Assembly: GCF_001639745.1 (NCBI RefSeq)
Contig: NZ_LTAX01000003.1
Coordinates: 62,001-126,000, forward strand
Direction: 5' to 3'
DNA length: 64,000 nt
Source of the DNA: Marinomonas gallaica
GTDB taxonomy: Bacteria; Pseudomonadota; Gammaproteobacteria; Pseudomonadales; Marinomonadaceae
Shown piece by piece: positions 18,079 to 28,975 of this stretch (position 1 is its first letter; every line of letters starts with the position of its first letter). The position numbers and the translations under genes are program-made. The notes under the pieces are model-generated. The model was not told the origin of the DNA and ran no database searches. It saw only the letters and a list, made by a program, of their open reading frames with translations.

Positions 18079-18834
18079 TTACTCTCTCTCTGTCCGTTTG
18101 CCTTCGGCAATATAGGTTTTTAAGGCACCATCCAAGACTCGAGGGTTTTGACCGGCTTGAATCGCTAATAAAGCATCTAGAATAAGCTGCTGACACAATA
18201 ACTCTTCGTTGGCACGGTTAGTTAATTTCGCTTGGAGAGGCAAACACAACATGTTCGCCAGCATGGCGCCATATAATGTTGTTAAAAGAGCAACGGCCAT
18301 CGCAGGCCCTATGGATTTTGGGTCGTCCATGTTGGCCAACATTTGCACTAGACCTACCAAGGTCCCGATCATCCCCATCGCTGGGCCAGTATCACCGAAG
18401 GCTTTAAAGACTTTTGCGCCATTATCATGGCGCGTATATGATTGGTTCATGTCTTTTGATAACTGCGCTCGAACGACTGTACCATCATGGCCATCCACAA
18501 GCATTTGAATGCCTTTTGATAAAAATGGATGACTGACCTCTTTCCCTTCCAAGGATAGTAATCCCCCTTTACGCGCTTCGTCCGCTAAACCGTAAATTTC
18601 ATCAATCAACGTATCTAAAGGAATGCTTTTGAACATGAACGCTTTGGCAGCGGATTTACCTGCGCCTAAAAATTGCTTCAATGGGTATTGCATCAATACG
18701 ACAAATGTAGAACCAATCAAAACGATAAGTACGGAAGCAGGGTCTAGGAACATACCCGCCGAGCCGCCAAAAATGATGGCCATCAATACGATGGCAAATG
18801 CCCCAACAAGGCCTATTAGCGTTGCGATATCCAC
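18079..18834 (-). CDS. pomA: Flagellar motor stator protein PomA (MotA family)
   Basis: 251 residues with four membrane helices, two near the N-terminus and two around 150-200 (GDTGPAMGMIGTLVGLVQML; MAVALLTTLYGAMLANM). The cytoplasmic loop between TM2 and TM3 would contact FliG. The length is the short PomA type, not the 280-300 residues of MotA. Pairs with PomB to form the sodium-driven stator of the polar flagellum. Confidence 0.94.
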   Translation of the reverse strand: MDIATLIGLVGAFAIVLMAIIFGGSAGMFLDPASVLIVLIGSTFVVLMQYPLKQFLGAGKSAAKAFMFKSIPLDTLIDEIYGLADEARKGGLLSLEGKEVSHPFLSKGIQMLVDGHDGTVVRAQLSKDMNQSYTRHDNGAKVFKAFGDTGPAMGMIGTLVGLVQMLANMDDPKSIGPAMAVALLTTLYGAMLANMLCLPLQAKLTNRANEELLCQQLILDALLAIQAGQNPRVLDGALKTYIAEGKRTERE

Positions 18835-19004
18835 ACACGTCTCCTACGAATAAAGCTATAATGCAACTTAACTTCTTTCATTTTAAACAAATAGTAGCGG
18901 CGCGTCTTAATATACCGTTACTATTTTGTAACTTTAGAGTGTCATCGCTCTTGAATTATGCGGAATTCCGTTACAAATTGTAGATTACCAAAAGAGAAGT
19001 CATT

Positions 19005-19247
19005 ATGTCTCGAAAAACCAGCGTGCGTCACTTCGAAGAAAACCTATCGGAATTGGAAACCATTGTCGCGCAACTTGAATCTAACCAGCTATCCCTTGAA
19101 GAAGCATTAAAAGCGTTTGAAAAGGGTGTGAAACTTAGCCAAGATTGCCAGTCTGTACTCACCCAAGCAGAGCAAAAAGTACAAATATTGCTTGAAACCA
19201 ATGAAGGCGAGCGCCTAGAAAACTTTGATCCGGAACCTGAACAGTGA
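19005..19247 (+). CDS. xseB: Exodeoxyribonuclease VII small subunit
   Basis: 80 residues with the family pattern FEENLSELETIVAQLESNQL and LEEALKAFEKGVKLSQDCQ. It associates with XseA, which is not in the window, to degrade single-stranded DNA. An AGAGAAG ribosome site precedes the ATG. Its TGA overlaps the GTG start of ispA by four bases, the conserved xseB-ispA-dxs order of gammaproteobacteria. Confidence 0.96.
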   Translation: MSRKTSVRHFEENLSELETIVAQLESNQLSLEEALKAFEKGVKLSQDCQSVLTQAEQKVQILLETNEGERLENFDPEPEQ

Positions 19248-20125
19248 ACCTAGAGCAATTTTCGCAGTACGCTTGTGAGCGCGTAAACCGCTACTTAGAC
19301 CAAACTTTATCTGCATACACACCAGCAAACACGCTTCAAGAAGCCATGCGCTACAGCCTTTTTAATGGCGGAAAGCGCGTTCGCCCTATGCTGACGTATG
19401 CCGTAGCACATCTTTTTGCAGAGCCCAATGAGCTGACAGATGCTAGTGCGGCGGCAGTCGAATCAGTGCACGCCTATTCTCTTATACACGATGATTTACC
19501 TGCGATGGACGACGATGCCTTGCGCCGTGGCAAGCCAACATGTCACATACAGTATGATGAGGCGACAGCGATTTTAGCGGGTGACGCATTACAAACTTAT
19601 GCTTTCGAATTACTAAGCCAACACCACCTAGGCAAAGCCGATGATCAGCTTGCGTTAATACAAACACTGCAACAGGCATCTGGGCGTCACGGCATGGTCA
19701 CAGGCCAAATGATTGACTTATCAAATGTCGATAAGGAAATGACGCTTGAAGACTTAGAACTAATGCATCGCCACAAAACAGGCGCCATTATCCGTGCAGC
19801 CGTTAGAATGGGTGCGCAAAGTGTCGGTGTAAAAAACTCGGAGCAACTTAATGCTCTCGATCTATACGCCTCTGCTATTGGTCTTGCCTTCCAAGTTCAA
19901 GACGACATAATCGACATTACTAGTGATACCGAAACGCTTGGTAAAACACAGTTTTCCGATGCGGATGCAAACAAACCCACTTATCCTAAATTACTTGGAT
20001 TAGAGGGTGCTAAAGCACTCGCAAAGCGCTTGCACAACGACGCAATCGCGCAAGTCATGCCATTTGGCCCAAAAGCGACACCATTAGTAGAGCTGGCTAA
20101 CTATATTATTGCCCGCAACCACTGA
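19244..20125 (+). CDS. ispA: Farnesyl diphosphate synthase
   Basis: 293 residues, GTG start. Makes C15 farnesyl diphosphate from IPP and DMAPP. The first aspartate-rich motif is HDDLPAMDDDALRRGKPT and the second is VQDDIIDITSDTETLGK. The GGKRVRPML substrate motif is near the N-terminus. It is translationally coupled to xseB and precedes dxs, so precursor supply and chain extension are co-expressed. Confidence 0.96.
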   Translation: MNLEQFSQYACERVNRYLDQTLSAYTPANTLQEAMRYSLFNGGKRVRPMLTYAVAHLFAEPNELTDASAAAVESVHAYSLIHDDLPAMDDDALRRGKPTCHIQYDEATAILAGDALQTYAFELLSQHHLGKADDQLALIQTLQQASGRHGMVTGQMIDLSNVDKEMTLEDLELMHRHKTGAIIRAAVRMGAQSVGVKNSEQLNALDLYASAIGLAFQVQDDIIDITSDTETLGKTQFSDADANKPTYPKLLGLEGAKALAKRLHNDAIAQVMPFGPKATPLVELANYIIARNH

Positions 20126-20173
20126 TATAATGCATCGCTATTTTAAGACAGAATAAGTGACCTTCCGGTGCCC

Positions 20174-22063
20174 ATGTTCGAAACGATACCTACATCGCGT
20201 CCTTTGACGCCTCTATTAGATCAAATAGACAGCCCTGCTGATCTGCGCGAGCTAAATAAGAAAGATCTCAGTACGCTGATTCGCGAACTGCGCGCCTACA
20301 TGCTTTACAGTGTTGGGCAAACAGGTGGTCACTTTGGGGCTGGATTAGGCGTCATTGAATTAACAGTCGCGCTGCATTACGTATTCAATACACCAGAAGA
20401 CCGTTTAGTGTGGGATGTCGGCCATCAAGCTTACCCTCATAAGATTCTAACTGGACGCCGCGATTCTCTGCTTACCATTCGCCAAGAGAACGGTATATCT
20501 GGCTTCCCAAAACGGGAAGAAAGCGAATTTGATACCTTTGGTGTCGGCCACTCCAGCACATCAATTGGTGCGGCATTGGGCATGGCTCTCGCTTCTCGCC
20601 AACTGAAAACAAACCGCAAAGCAGTCGCGATCATTGGCGATGGCGCCATGTCGGCGGGTATGGCTTTTGAAGCCATGAATCACGCTGGTGACGTTGAGGC
20701 AGACATGCTAGTCGTCCTTAACGATAATGAGATGTCCATTTCTAAACCTGCTGGCGCGCTATCAAGCTCCTTAGCTCGAATCTGGGCCAGCAAGACCTAT
20801 GAGAACCTTCGTGAAGGGGGTCGTAAAGTTTTCTCAGGCATGCCATCCGCACTGGAATTGGCACGCAAAGCAGAAGAGCATATGAAAGGTATGGTTGCGC
20901 CAGGCACCATCTTTGAAGAGTTAGGTTTCAACTATATTGGTCCAATTGATGGTCATGATATTGAGCTACTCACCCAGACGCTTAGCAATCTTAAAGACCG
21001 AAAAGGTCCTCAGTTCCTACATGTCATTACCAAGAAAGGTAAAGGTTTTGAACCTGCTGAAGGGGATCCTATTGGCTATCACGCCATTAATAAAATTGAA
21101 CCAGATCCTAAACCAGATACTGAAGAACCAAAAGTTAAATTGCCAAAATACAGCAATATCTTTGGTCGCTGGGTATGCGATGCAGCCGCTTTAGATGAAA
21201 AGTTAGTTGCCATCACGCCGGCAATGAAAGAAGGCTCAGATCTCATAGAATTTGCCGACAGTTACCCTGACCGTTATTTCGACGTCGCCATTGCTGAACA
21301 ACATGCGGTAACACTTGCTGCGGGTATGGCCTGCGATGGTTTAAAACCGGTTGTTGCCATTTACTCAACCTTCTTGCAACGCGGCTACGACCAGCTCATT
21401 CATGATGTAGCACTGCAAAAGCTAGACGTATTATTTGCGATTGATCGCTCGGGTTTAGTCGGCGAAGACGGTCCAACCCATGCTGGCGCATACGATTTAA
21501 GTTATCTGCGCTGTATTCCTGGTATGGTAGTGATGGCACCGTCTGATGAAGACGAATGTCGAAAGTTGCTGCACACTGGCTACCAACACCAAGGCCCTGC
21601 TGCAGTGCGCTACCCTAGAGGCACAGGTCAAGGAGTTACAATAAGCAGCACTCTTGAGACAGTTAAAATTGGGCAGTCGCGAATACTCCATCAAGGTAAT
21701 TCAGATATCGTAATTTGCGGTTTTGGTCGCCCTACATACGACGCTCTACTTGCTGCTAAAACGTTAAATGCCACACTGATCGACATGCGTTTTGTTAAGC
21801 CTATCGATGAAGAGGTTCTTTTAAGTTACCGTCATGCTAAGTTGTTTGTCACAGTAGAAGAAAATGCCATCATGGGCGGTGCAGGTTCTGCCGTATCTGA
21901 ATTCTTGCAAAGCCATGACATCGCTTCATCGATACTGCAGCTAGGGTTACCGGACAGATATGAAGAACATGCAAGCCATAGTGCAATGCTTAAACGTATT
22001 GGCTTAGACCCAGAAGGAATCCTTTCTCAAATTCAAGCAAAACTAGAACGCCTGACTTATTAA
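20174..22063 (+). CDS. dxs: 1-deoxy-D-xylulose-5-phosphate synthase
   Basis: 629 residues from ATG 20174; GTG 20168 is an alternative two codons earlier, and no strong ribosome site favours either. TPP-dependent first enzyme of the MEP isoprenoid pathway. The N-terminal TPP motif [19 protein letters not shown] with LNDNEMSIS is present. The transketolase-type middle domain has [17 protein letters not shown] and [19 protein letters not shown]. Third in the xseB-ispA-dxs set. The following hairpin may end the transcript. Confidence 0.97.
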   Translation: MFETIPTSRPLTPLLDQIDSPADLRELNKKDLSTLIRELRAYMLYSVGQTGGHFGAGLGVIELTVALHYVFNTPEDRLVWDVGHQAYPHKILTGRRDSLLTIRQENGISGFPKREESEFDTFGVGHSSTSIGAALGMALASRQLKTNRKAVAIIGDGAMSAGMAFEAMNHAGDVEADMLVVLNDNEMSISKPAGALSSSLARIWASKTYENLREGGRKVFSGMPSALELARKAEEHMKGMVAPGTIFEELGFNYIGPIDGHDIELLTQTLSNLKDRKGPQFLHVITKKGKGFEPAEGDPIGYHAINKIEPDPKPDTEEPKVKLPKYSNIFGRWVCDAAALDEKLVAITPAMKEGSDLIEFADSYPDRYFDVAIAEQHAVTLAAGMACDGLKPVVAIYSTFLQRGYDQLIHDVALQKLDVLFAIDRSGLVGEDGPTHAGAYDLSYLRCIPGMVVMAPSDEDECRKLLHTGYQHQGPAAVRYPRGTGQGVTISSTLETVKIGQSRILHQGNSDIVICGFGRPTYDALLAAKTLNATLIDMRFVKPIDEEVLLSYRHAKLFVTVEENAIMGGAGSAVSEFLQSHDIASSILQLGLPDRYEEHASHSAMLKRIGLDPEGILSQIQAKLERLTY

Positions 22064-22067
22064 TATC

Positions 22068-22092
22068 TCAGGCGGTGATGCACACCGCCTGA
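22068..22092 (+). terminator. Hairpin after dxs
   Basis: TCAGGCGGTG and CACCGCCTGA pair perfectly around a five-base loop, four bases after the dxs stop. No T-run follows. Confidence 0.6.
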
Positions 22093-22198
22093 ACAATCTA
22101 GGAAAAATATCAACATAGTGTGAAAGCACTATTTCTCCATATTAGCTGCTAACTTATTGGCTACGATTAATTAAATTCAAAAACAAGGGCCAATAACC

Positions 22199-22837
22199 AT
22201 GAAAACTATTTTGGTAATCGGCGCAACCGGTCAAATCGGGCAACGTGTTTGCCATACTCTCATAGAGAGAGGGCATTCTGTTCGAGCGATTGTACGAGAC
22301 AGTCAACGCGCCAGCGAACTAGAACACCTTAATTTAGAAATTTATAAAGTCGATTTAGAAGACGATTTTTGTGATGCCTATGAAGGCGTACAAAAAGTTA
22401 TCTTTGTCGCAGGATCAGGCAGTGCCACAGGTTTCGACAAAACCTTATTAGTCGACCTTTGGGCCGCTAAGCGAGCCATCGATTACGCTGAGGAAGAGCC
22501 TTCTGTCGAACACTTTATTCAATTAAGTTCGTTTGGTGCAGACGATCCAGATGAGATCAACTCAAGTATCAAACCTTATTTGATCGCAAAACACATCACA
22601 GATGAGTACCTAACCAAAGCCAGCCTACCTTATACTGTGCTGCGCCCGGGAAAACTCACCAACACGCCAGCAACAGGCGGATTTACTTGTGATCGACCAA
22701 GCATTGGTGAAGACACTAGTATATCGCGAGCGGATGTTGCCAATGCTATTTGCTACTGTGTTGAACATGATTCGACGAAGATCAAAGTAGTTGAATTATT
22801 TTCAGGTCACGAAACTATTGAACGAATATTAGGCTGA
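22199..22837 (+). CDS. NAD(P)-binding atypical short-chain dehydrogenase (NmrA/YhfK-like)
   Basis: 212 residues. The start MKTILVIGATGQIGQRVCHTL is the glycine-rich nucleotide motif of the atypical SDR5 group. LSSFGADDP and the YLIAKHITDEYL segment replace the classical YxxxK, and TVLRPGKLTN is typical of the group. Such proteins act as oxidoreductases or redox sensors; the substrate is not known. Single gene between two hairpins. Confidence 0.85.
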   Translation: MKTILVIGATGQIGQRVCHTLIERGHSVRAIVRDSQRASELEHLNLEIYKVDLEDDFCDAYEGVQKVIFVAGSGSATGFDKTLLVDLWAAKRAIDYAEEEPSVEHFIQLSSFGADDPDEINSSIKPYLIAKHITDEYLTKASLPYTVLRPGKLTNTPATGGFTCDRPSIGEDTSISRADVANAICYCVEHDSTKIKVVELFSGHETIERILG

Positions 22838-22848
22838 TTTTCTAGAAT

Positions 22849-22887
22849 TAGGGCTAGACTACACATTCAACAGTGACTCTAGCCCTA
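22849..22887 (+). terminator. Hairpin after the SDR gene
   Basis: TAGGGCTAGA and TCTAGCCCTA form a perfect 10-bp stem around a 19-base loop. There is no T-run, so the role is tentative. Confidence 0.4.
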
Positions 22888-23015
22888 TATCTCCCAAATT
22901 TAAGTATCTATTCTTTTAATAAATGCTTAACTAGCATTTCATTCCACCCTAATGTGCACTATATTTGCACGCTAACCACTACCATTTGCTCAAAGGCCCA
23001 TAGGAAGGAGTCGAC

Positions 23016-24932
23016 TTGCAAAGATTTGAGGATTTCAGCCTTAATAGTATAAAAAATCCTATATGGATCTATGACGTTCAAAATTTCCAAGTATATTGGG
23101 CCAATAATGCAGCCTTGAATCTGTGGGAAGCCAATGACTTAGATGAACTAATAAGTCGAGATTTTAAATCAGAAAGTTCCGATGCTGTTACTCAAACACT
23201 GCTTGGCTATTTAAACGACTTTGAGGCAGGAAGAATCATAGACTGTTGGTGGCGCATTTCTCCAAAAGGCATCGATAAACAAGTATTTATGCGGTTCAGC
23301 GGCGTAGAAATTGAAGGCAACCGTACAGCAATGCTCGCCGAGGGGATCCATTCAGACATTCTAAATCGTTATGTTGGCGAAGTCGGAAAGAGTGCTATTT
23401 TAGGCCTATTTAATAATGAAGGTCATTTACTAAGTTTCAACCCTCCATTCAAAGACCAATTTGGCCACGAAATACAGACATTCTCAGACCTATTTCCCGA
23501 AGAAATTGATCTTGAGTCCTTTGTTTTCTCAGGAGAATCTCTGTTCGAAAATGATTACTTATTGCCCACCAATAAAGGGAAGCGCTGGCATAGGTTAGAG
23601 CTTAGCAAAGACATTCATGCGAAAAGTGTCATTGCCACATTGAACGACATAAATGAACGAAAAATAAGCGAATTAAAATACGTCCACGCCTCTATTACAG
23701 ACTCGTTAACAGATTTACTCAATCGCCGTGGTTTACAAAATAAGCTGAAGGATATTCATGGCCTACCCTACACCTTATTTTATATTGATCTTGATGGTTT
23801 TAAACCCATTAATGACAGCTATGGACACTCCGTTGGAGATTCCTTACTTGTAAAAGTCGCTGAGATCTTACAGAACTCTATGCATTCAAATTCTGTCTGC
23901 GCCCGCTTGGGAGGTGATGAATTTGTCTTAATCATTCCTGAAGATTTACCAAAAGAGCAACGTGAGACTATCGCTAATAAGTTAGTGCAAAAGCTATCTT
24001 CACCCATGCAACTGGATGATATACACCGTACCTTAATTTCAGCGAGCATCGGGGTTGCGCACAACAACGACAACATAACCAATGACCCCTTACAAGTATT
24101 AATCTATGCTGATGCAGCGCTTTATGTGGCAAAACGGAGCGGACGAAACCGATTCATAAGCTACATTCCGGGCATGGAAGAGCATCAACTCAAACGTAGC
24201 CTCATCATTAAAGAGCTAGAAAGCGCCATTGAAAACAACCAACTAAATCTTCACTATCAACCCATTTATAAAACCTCTACCACTGAAGTCGCTGGTGTTG
24301 AAGCATTGCTTAGATGGCAACACCCTTCGTTAGGCAACATCCCTCCACTTGAATTGATCTGCGCCGCTGAAGAAACAGGGCGAATCGCCGTTTTAGAAAA
24401 TTGGGTGATTCGTCGTGCCTGTTTAGACCTACCAAACCTCAAGAAGCATCATAAAGACAGTTTTGCAGTTGGCATCAATATTTCCGGCGCACATCTGACG
24501 CAGCTAAATTTTTTGGATGATATCAAAGCTATTCTTGAAGAGACTAAAACAGAAGCGAGCGATATTGTTCTGGAGCTGACAGAAAGTGTACTTGTGAATT
24601 TCTTAGAAAAAGACCACAACATATTACTGGAACTTTGTGATTTAGGATTCGTTTTTGCTATTGATGACTTTGGTACTGGCTACTCATCCCTTGCCTATTT
24701 GAGCCAAATCCCTGCGAGCTTCGTTAAAATAGACAAAGCTTTTACTAATAATATCGAGAACGACCCTCACACCATTCGCTTCATTCGCGACCTTTGTCAA
24801 AACCTTAATATGGAATGCTTAATCGAAGGTGTGGAAACACAGGAGCAAGCATTCCAATTAGATGCGTTGGGGATTAGTTATCGACAAGGGTATTTTTACG
24901 CAAGACCCGCACCGTTAAGTCAATTAACTTAA
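23016..24932 (+). CDS. Soluble PAS-GGDEF-EAL cyclic-di-GMP protein
   Basis: 638 residues with a TTG start. GGAAGGAG at 23003-23010 is five bases from the TTG, and the first in-frame ATG comes only after 91 codons. No membrane helix is seen. Residues about 8-115 and 122-215 look like two PAS sensor segments. The GGDEF motif is intact at 299-303, but no RxxD inhibitory site precedes it. The EAL domain has EAL at 429-431, IDDFGTGYSSLAYL and EGVETQEQ. It is probably a cytosolic sensor able to make or degrade c-di-GMP. Confidence 0.92.
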   Translation: MQRFEDFSLNSIKNPIWIYDVQNFQVYWANNAALNLWEANDLDELISRDFKSESSDAVTQTLLGYLNDFEAGRIIDCWWRISPKGIDKQVFMRFSGVEIEGNRTAMLAEGIHSDILNRYVGEVGKSAILGLFNNEGHLLSFNPPFKDQFGHEIQTFSDLFPEEIDLESFVFSGESLFENDYLLPTNKGKRWHRLELSKDIHAKSVIATLNDINERKISELKYVHASITDSLTDLLNRRGLQNKLKDIHGLPYTLFYIDLDGFKPINDSYGHSVGDSLLVKVAEILQNSMHSNSVCARLGGDEFVLIIPEDLPKEQRETIANKLVQKLSSPMQLDDIHRTLISASIGVAHNNDNITNDPLQVLIYADAALYVAKRSGRNRFISYIPGMEEHQLKRSLIIKELESAIENNQLNLHYQPIYKTSTTEVAGVEALLRWQHPSLGNIPPLELICAAEETGRIAVLENWVIRRACLDLPNLKKHHKDSFAVGINISGAHLTQLNFLDDIKAILEETKTEASDIVLELTESVLVNFLEKDHNILLELCDLGFVFAIDDFGTGYSSLAYLSQIPASFVKIDKAFTNNIENDPHTIRFIRDLCQNLNMECLIEGVETQEQAFQLDALGISYRQGYFYARPAPLSQLT

Positions 24933-25022
24933 CTTTTTTCTAGCAGAAATCATCGAACTCAATATTCATTAATTGCGCTTTAGCACAAAATAAATAGATA
25001 TCGAGTTCGATAGGGTCGACCG

Positions 25023-26081
25023 TTAAATTTCTTTTAACCTAGCAACTAACGCCGCCATTTCAGCATCCGTACCAATCGTAATACGTAAGAAATCTCCGAT
25101 GCGAGGTTTGTTACCAAAGTAACGCACCAAAATACCCTGCTCTTTTAGACCTAAGTACAATGACTCCGCTTCACGTTCAGGATGCGTCACAAAGACAAAG
25201 TTCGTCGCTGATGGTAAAACTTGGAAGCCTAATGCCTCAAGCTCAATTGTCGTCCATTCGCGTGTTGCGACAGTCTTTTGACAAATTTCTTCCAGATAAT
25301 CCGTATCTTCCACCGCTGCTGTCGCGCCGGCTAGTGCAATACGATCAACAGGATAAGAGTTGAAAGAGTTCTTTAAACGCTCTAAACCTTCAATTAACTC
25401 TGGCTGAGCAATGGCATACCCTACTCGTATACCCGCTAAGGCACGCGACTTCGACAAGGTTTGCACGACCATGAGATTCGGATACTGGCCAACTAACGTC
25501 ACAGCACTTTGCGCACCAAAATCCACATACGCCTCATCAACAAGAACGACAATATCAGGATTCGACTGCAGTACTTTTTCAATGTCTGCTAACGGCAATG
25601 CTTTACCTGTCGGTGCATTTGGGTTGGTAATTACAATGCCTGAAACATCCAGATTTTCGTAGTCACTTGGCACCACATCAAAATCATCGTTCAGCGGCAC
25701 GATATCTGGTGTAATGCCATATAAGTTCGCGTACACCTTATAAAAACTGTAGGTGATGTCTGCAAACGCTAACGGTTTACCACCTGCAAAGTAGCCCATG
25801 AACGCCAGCGCCAGCACTTCATCAGAGCCATTGCCGACAAACACATGATCCGCATCTACCGAATACGTCTTTGCCAACGCATTTTTCAGTGTTTGGCAAT
25901 TTGGATCAGGGTACAAGCGTAACTTTTCACTCACCTGATCCTGCATCGCTGCCAACGCTTTAGGGGAAGGACCATACGGGCTTTCATTGGTATTTAGTTT
26001 AATGTATTGCTTATCTTGTGGCTGCTCGCCTGGCACATAAGGGTCCAGTGATGCAATTTTATCCGTCCAAAAGCGACTCAT
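25023..26081 (-). CDS. hisC: Histidinol-phosphate aminotransferase
   Basis: 352-residue class I/II PLP enzyme that transaminates imidazole-acetol phosphate in histidine synthesis. Seen are LNTNESPYGPSPKAL at the N-terminus, FVGNGSDEVLAL, NPNAPTGKALP, DEAYVDFGA and the PLP-lysine motif QTLSKSRALAGIRVGYA. A GGAG ribosome site precedes ATG 26081. It stands apart from other his genes, as in several gammaproteobacteria that carry a second or detached hisC. Confidence 0.95.
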   Translation of the reverse strand: MSRFWTDKIASLDPYVPGEQPQDKQYIKLNTNESPYGPSPKALAAMQDQVSEKLRLYPDPNCQTLKNALAKTYSVDADHVFVGNGSDEVLALAFMGYFAGGKPLAFADITYSFYKVYANLYGITPDIVPLNDDFDVVPSDYENLDVSGIVITNPNAPTGKALPLADIEKVLQSNPDIVVLVDEAYVDFGAQSAVTLVGQYPNLMVVQTLSKSRALAGIRVGYAIAQPELIEGLERLKNSFNSYPVDRIALAGATAAVEDTDYLEEICQKTVATREWTTIELEALGFQVLPSATNFVFVTHPEREAESLYLGLKEQGILVRYFGNKPRIGDFLRITIGTDAEMAALVARLKEI

Positions 26082-26136
26082 TTCAACGCTCCATTTTTTA
26101 AAAATTTAACCGTTAAGAAGTTTTTAAAACCATAAA

Positions 26137-26160
26137 ATAAGGCCTCAAAAGAGGCCTTAT
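26137..26160 (-). terminator. Terminator after lysS
   Basis: ATAAGGCCTC and GAGGCCTTAT pair around a four-base loop. On the minus strand a TTTATGG tail follows. Confidence 0.8.
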
Positions 26161-26195
26161 ACAAAATCAAACGTGTGCTACGTGAGACGCCTCAA

Positions 26196-27698
26196 TTAGT
26201 CCTGAGGGCGCATATGAGGGAACAATAGCACATCACGAATTGATGGCGAATCGGTAAACAGCATCACCAACCGGTCGATGCCAATACCCTGACCAGCCGT
26301 TGGTGGGAGACCGTATTCCAATGCATTGATGTAATCAGCATCGTAATGCATCGCTTCATCATCACCCGCATCTTTTTCTTCCACCTGACGGCGGAAACGC
26401 TCTGCTTGATCTTCAGCATCGTTAAGCTCCGAGAAGCCATTAGCGATCTCACGCCCCCCTACGAAGAATTCAAAACGATCCGTAATAAACTCATCATGGT
26501 CATTACGACGTGCCAGCGGTGATACTTCTGCAGGGTATTCTGTAATAAACGTCGGCTGAATCAGCTTGCTTTCTGCCGTCTCTTCAAAGATCTCTGTCCA
26601 CAACTTACCAAGACCCCAGATTGGCTTCACGTCAATATGCAATGCCTTCGCAACAGCGGTCGCTTTTTCAACCGTTGAAACGTCATCCGCCGTTAGCTCA
26701 GGATTGTAGTGCAAGATTGCTTCAAGCATGGTCATACGTGTGAATGGCGCACCGAAGTCAAACTCATATTCACCGTACTGAACAACCGTTTTACCTAGAA
26801 CCGCTTCAGATACTGTACGCAGCATCTCTTCCGTCAGATCCATAAGATCTTTGTAATCCGCATAAGCTTGGTAGAATTCGATCATAGTGAATTCTGGGTT
26901 ATGACGTGTCGACACGCCCTCATTACGGAAATTACGATTAATCTCGAAAACGCGCTCAAAACCACCAACCACTAAACGCTTCAAATAAAGCTCTGGTGCG
27001 ATACGTAGGAACATGTCCATATCCATCGCATTGTGGTGGGTTACAAACGGACGTGCCGATGCACCACCAGGAATGGTTTGCAGCATAGGTGTTTCCACTT
27101 CCATGAAACGACGATCTTCTAAGAAGCGACGAATAGTAGAAATGATTTTCGAGCGTACTTGAAACGTATTGCGAGACTCTTCGTTTACAATCAAATCTAC
27201 GTAACGCTGGCGGTAACGCATTTCCATATCAGCCAAGCCATGGTGCTTATCAGGCAATGGACGTAACGATTTTGTCAGCAGCTCAACAGACTGCATGTCA
27301 ACGTAAAGGTCGCCTTTACCGGATTTATGCACTGGACCAGTTACGCCAATGATGTCACCCAAATCCCAGCTTTTGATGTCTTTCAAAAGCTCTGGATCAA
27401 GCGCTTTACGGTTTACATAAGCTTGAATTTGACCACTCATATCTTGCAGCAGCATAAATGCGCCACGGTTACGAACGATACGACCCGCAATGCTCACCAC
27501 GTGGTTCTTTTCTTCTAACTCTGGCTTTTCTAGCTCAGCGAACTCAGCCTGTAGGTCAGCAGCGTAAGCATCACGGCGAAAGGTATTTGGAAAAGCATTA
27601 CGCTCTTCACGAATGGCAGCCAACTTAGCGCGACGCTCGGCAACTAAACGGTTATCTTCAGAATTTACGCTGGTCTCGTTTTGAGTTTCGTTAGACAT
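26196..27698 (-). CDS. lysS: Lysyl-tRNA synthetase (class II)
   Basis: 500 residues from ATG 27698 ([10 protein letters not shown]). The N-terminal OB-fold tRNA anticodon domain ([19 protein letters not shown]) precedes the class II catalytic core, with [37 protein letters not shown], and motif 3 [23 protein letters not shown] eight codons upstream is open but has no ribosome site. It follows prfB, the same prfB-lysS pairing as in E. coli. Confidence 0.97.
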   Translation of the reverse strand: MSNETQNETSVNSEDNRLVAERRAKLAAIREERNAFPNTFRRDAYAADLQAEFAELEKPELEEKNHVVSIAGRIVRNRGAFMLLQDMSGQIQAYVNRKALDPELLKDIKSWDLGDIIGVTGPVHKSGKGDLYVDMQSVELLTKSLRPLPDKHHGLADMEMRYRQRYVDLIVNEESRNTFQVRSKIISTIRRFLEDRRFMEVETPMLQTIPGGASARPFVTHHNAMDMDMFLRIAPELYLKRLVVGGFERVFEINRNFRNEGVSTRHNPEFTMIEFYQAYADYKDLMDLTEEMLRTVSEAVLGKTVVQYGEYEFDFGAPFTRMTMLEAILHYNPELTADDVSTVEKATAVAKALHIDVKPIWGLGKLWTEIFEETAESKLIQPTFITEYPAEVSPLARRNDHDEFITDRFEFFVGGREIANGFSELNDAEDQAERFRRQVEEKDAGDDEAMHYDADYINALEYGLPPTAGQGIGIDRLVMLFTDSPSIRDVLLFPHMRPQD

Positions 27699-27736
27699 GA
27701 TCTTGTAAGGTACTCTTGTCAAAAGGTTTTAGTGCA

Positions 27737-28832
27737 CTAAAGGCCTTGTTTAAGGCTCGCCACAATAAATTGATCTAAATTGCCATCAAGTACGGCACCA
27801 GTGTTGGAGCTTTCCACACCGGTACGCAAATCTTTGATACGAGAGGCATCCAATACATAAGAACGGATTTGGCTTCCCCAACCGATATCAGACTTAGTGT
27901 CTTCTAGCGCTTGAGCGGCTTCCGTACGCTTTTGCATTTCCATTTCGTATAATTTCGCACGCAACTGTTTCATAGCGAAGTCACGGTTAGCATGTTGCGA
28001 GCGTTGGTTTTGACACTGAACCACAATACCAGACGGTTCGTGTGTGATACGTACCGCGGAATCGGTCGTGTTCACGTGCTGTCCACCAGCACCTGACGAG
28101 CGGTAGGTATCAATGCGCAAGTCTGATGGATTAATATCGATATCAACGTTGTCATCAATCTCCGGAGAAACAAACACCGATGCAAAAGACGTATGACGAC
28201 GATTGCCTGAGTCAAAAGGCGATTTACGCACTAGACGATGAACGCCCGTTTCAGTCCGTAACCAACCGAATGCATAGTCACCTTCGAAACGTACCGTCGC
28301 TGATTTGATGCCTGCAACTTCACCTGCGGAGACTTCAAGCAGTTCCACTTTAAAGCCTTTATCTTCACCCCATCGCAAATACATGCGCAGCAATATATTG
28401 GCCCAATCTTGTGCTTCAGTACCGCCCGAACCAGACTGAATGTCTAAAAATGCACTGTTCGGATCCATTTCACCGGAGAACATACGTCGAAATTCTAGCG
28501 CCGCCAATTGCGTCTCAAGCTCTTCAAGCTCAAGTTGAACGGCGTCAACTGAGTCTTGATCGTCTTCTTCAACGGCCATATCCAATAATACCGAGGCGTC
28601 TTCAACGCCCGTTTCCATATTATCGATAGTGGATACCACACCCTCAAGTGTTGAGCGTTCTCTACCTAGCTTTTGAGCGTAATCTGGGTCGTTCCAAACG
28701 TCTGGATCTTCCAGTTCACGGTTCACTTCTTCTAGTCGTTCTTTCTTTGACTCGTAGTCAAAGATACCCCCGAAGTACCTGAGTTCGTTCGGAAAGGTCT
28801 TTTATCTTTGAAACAATCGGATTAATTTCCAT
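27737..28832 (-). CDS. prfB: Peptide chain release factor 2, programmed +1 frameshift
   Basis: The full gene starts at ATG 28832, reads 24 codons to an in-frame TGA at 28760-28758, and continues after a +1 shift to give 364 residues. RF2 reads UGA and UAA stop codons. The tripeptide anticodon-like SPF appears in [13 protein letters not shown]. The GGQ motif is in [15 protein letters not shown] single unbroken frame begins only at 28726, which would lack the N-terminal helix. lysS follows 38 bases later. Confidence 0.97.
28758..28774 (-). promoter_or_regulatory. RF2 programmed frameshift site
   Basis: Read on the minus strand, the internal Shine-Dalgarno-like GGGGG is followed by TAT CTT TGA C. 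This is the conserved RF2 autoregulatory slippery site, where peptidyl-tRNA-Leu shifts from CUU to UUU when RF2 is scarce at UGA. Confidence 0.95.
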
Positions 28833-28975
28833 TTTTTCGTCAATTTACTATAAATTTAGGGTGGATTTAGCGAATCATCAATTGTAACGAATTTACCAGC
28901 GGCATAAAATGTTATTCGTTGCGAAAATAATGGAAATTCAACTCACTTAACACTTATCTAGCTGTCGGAGATACT

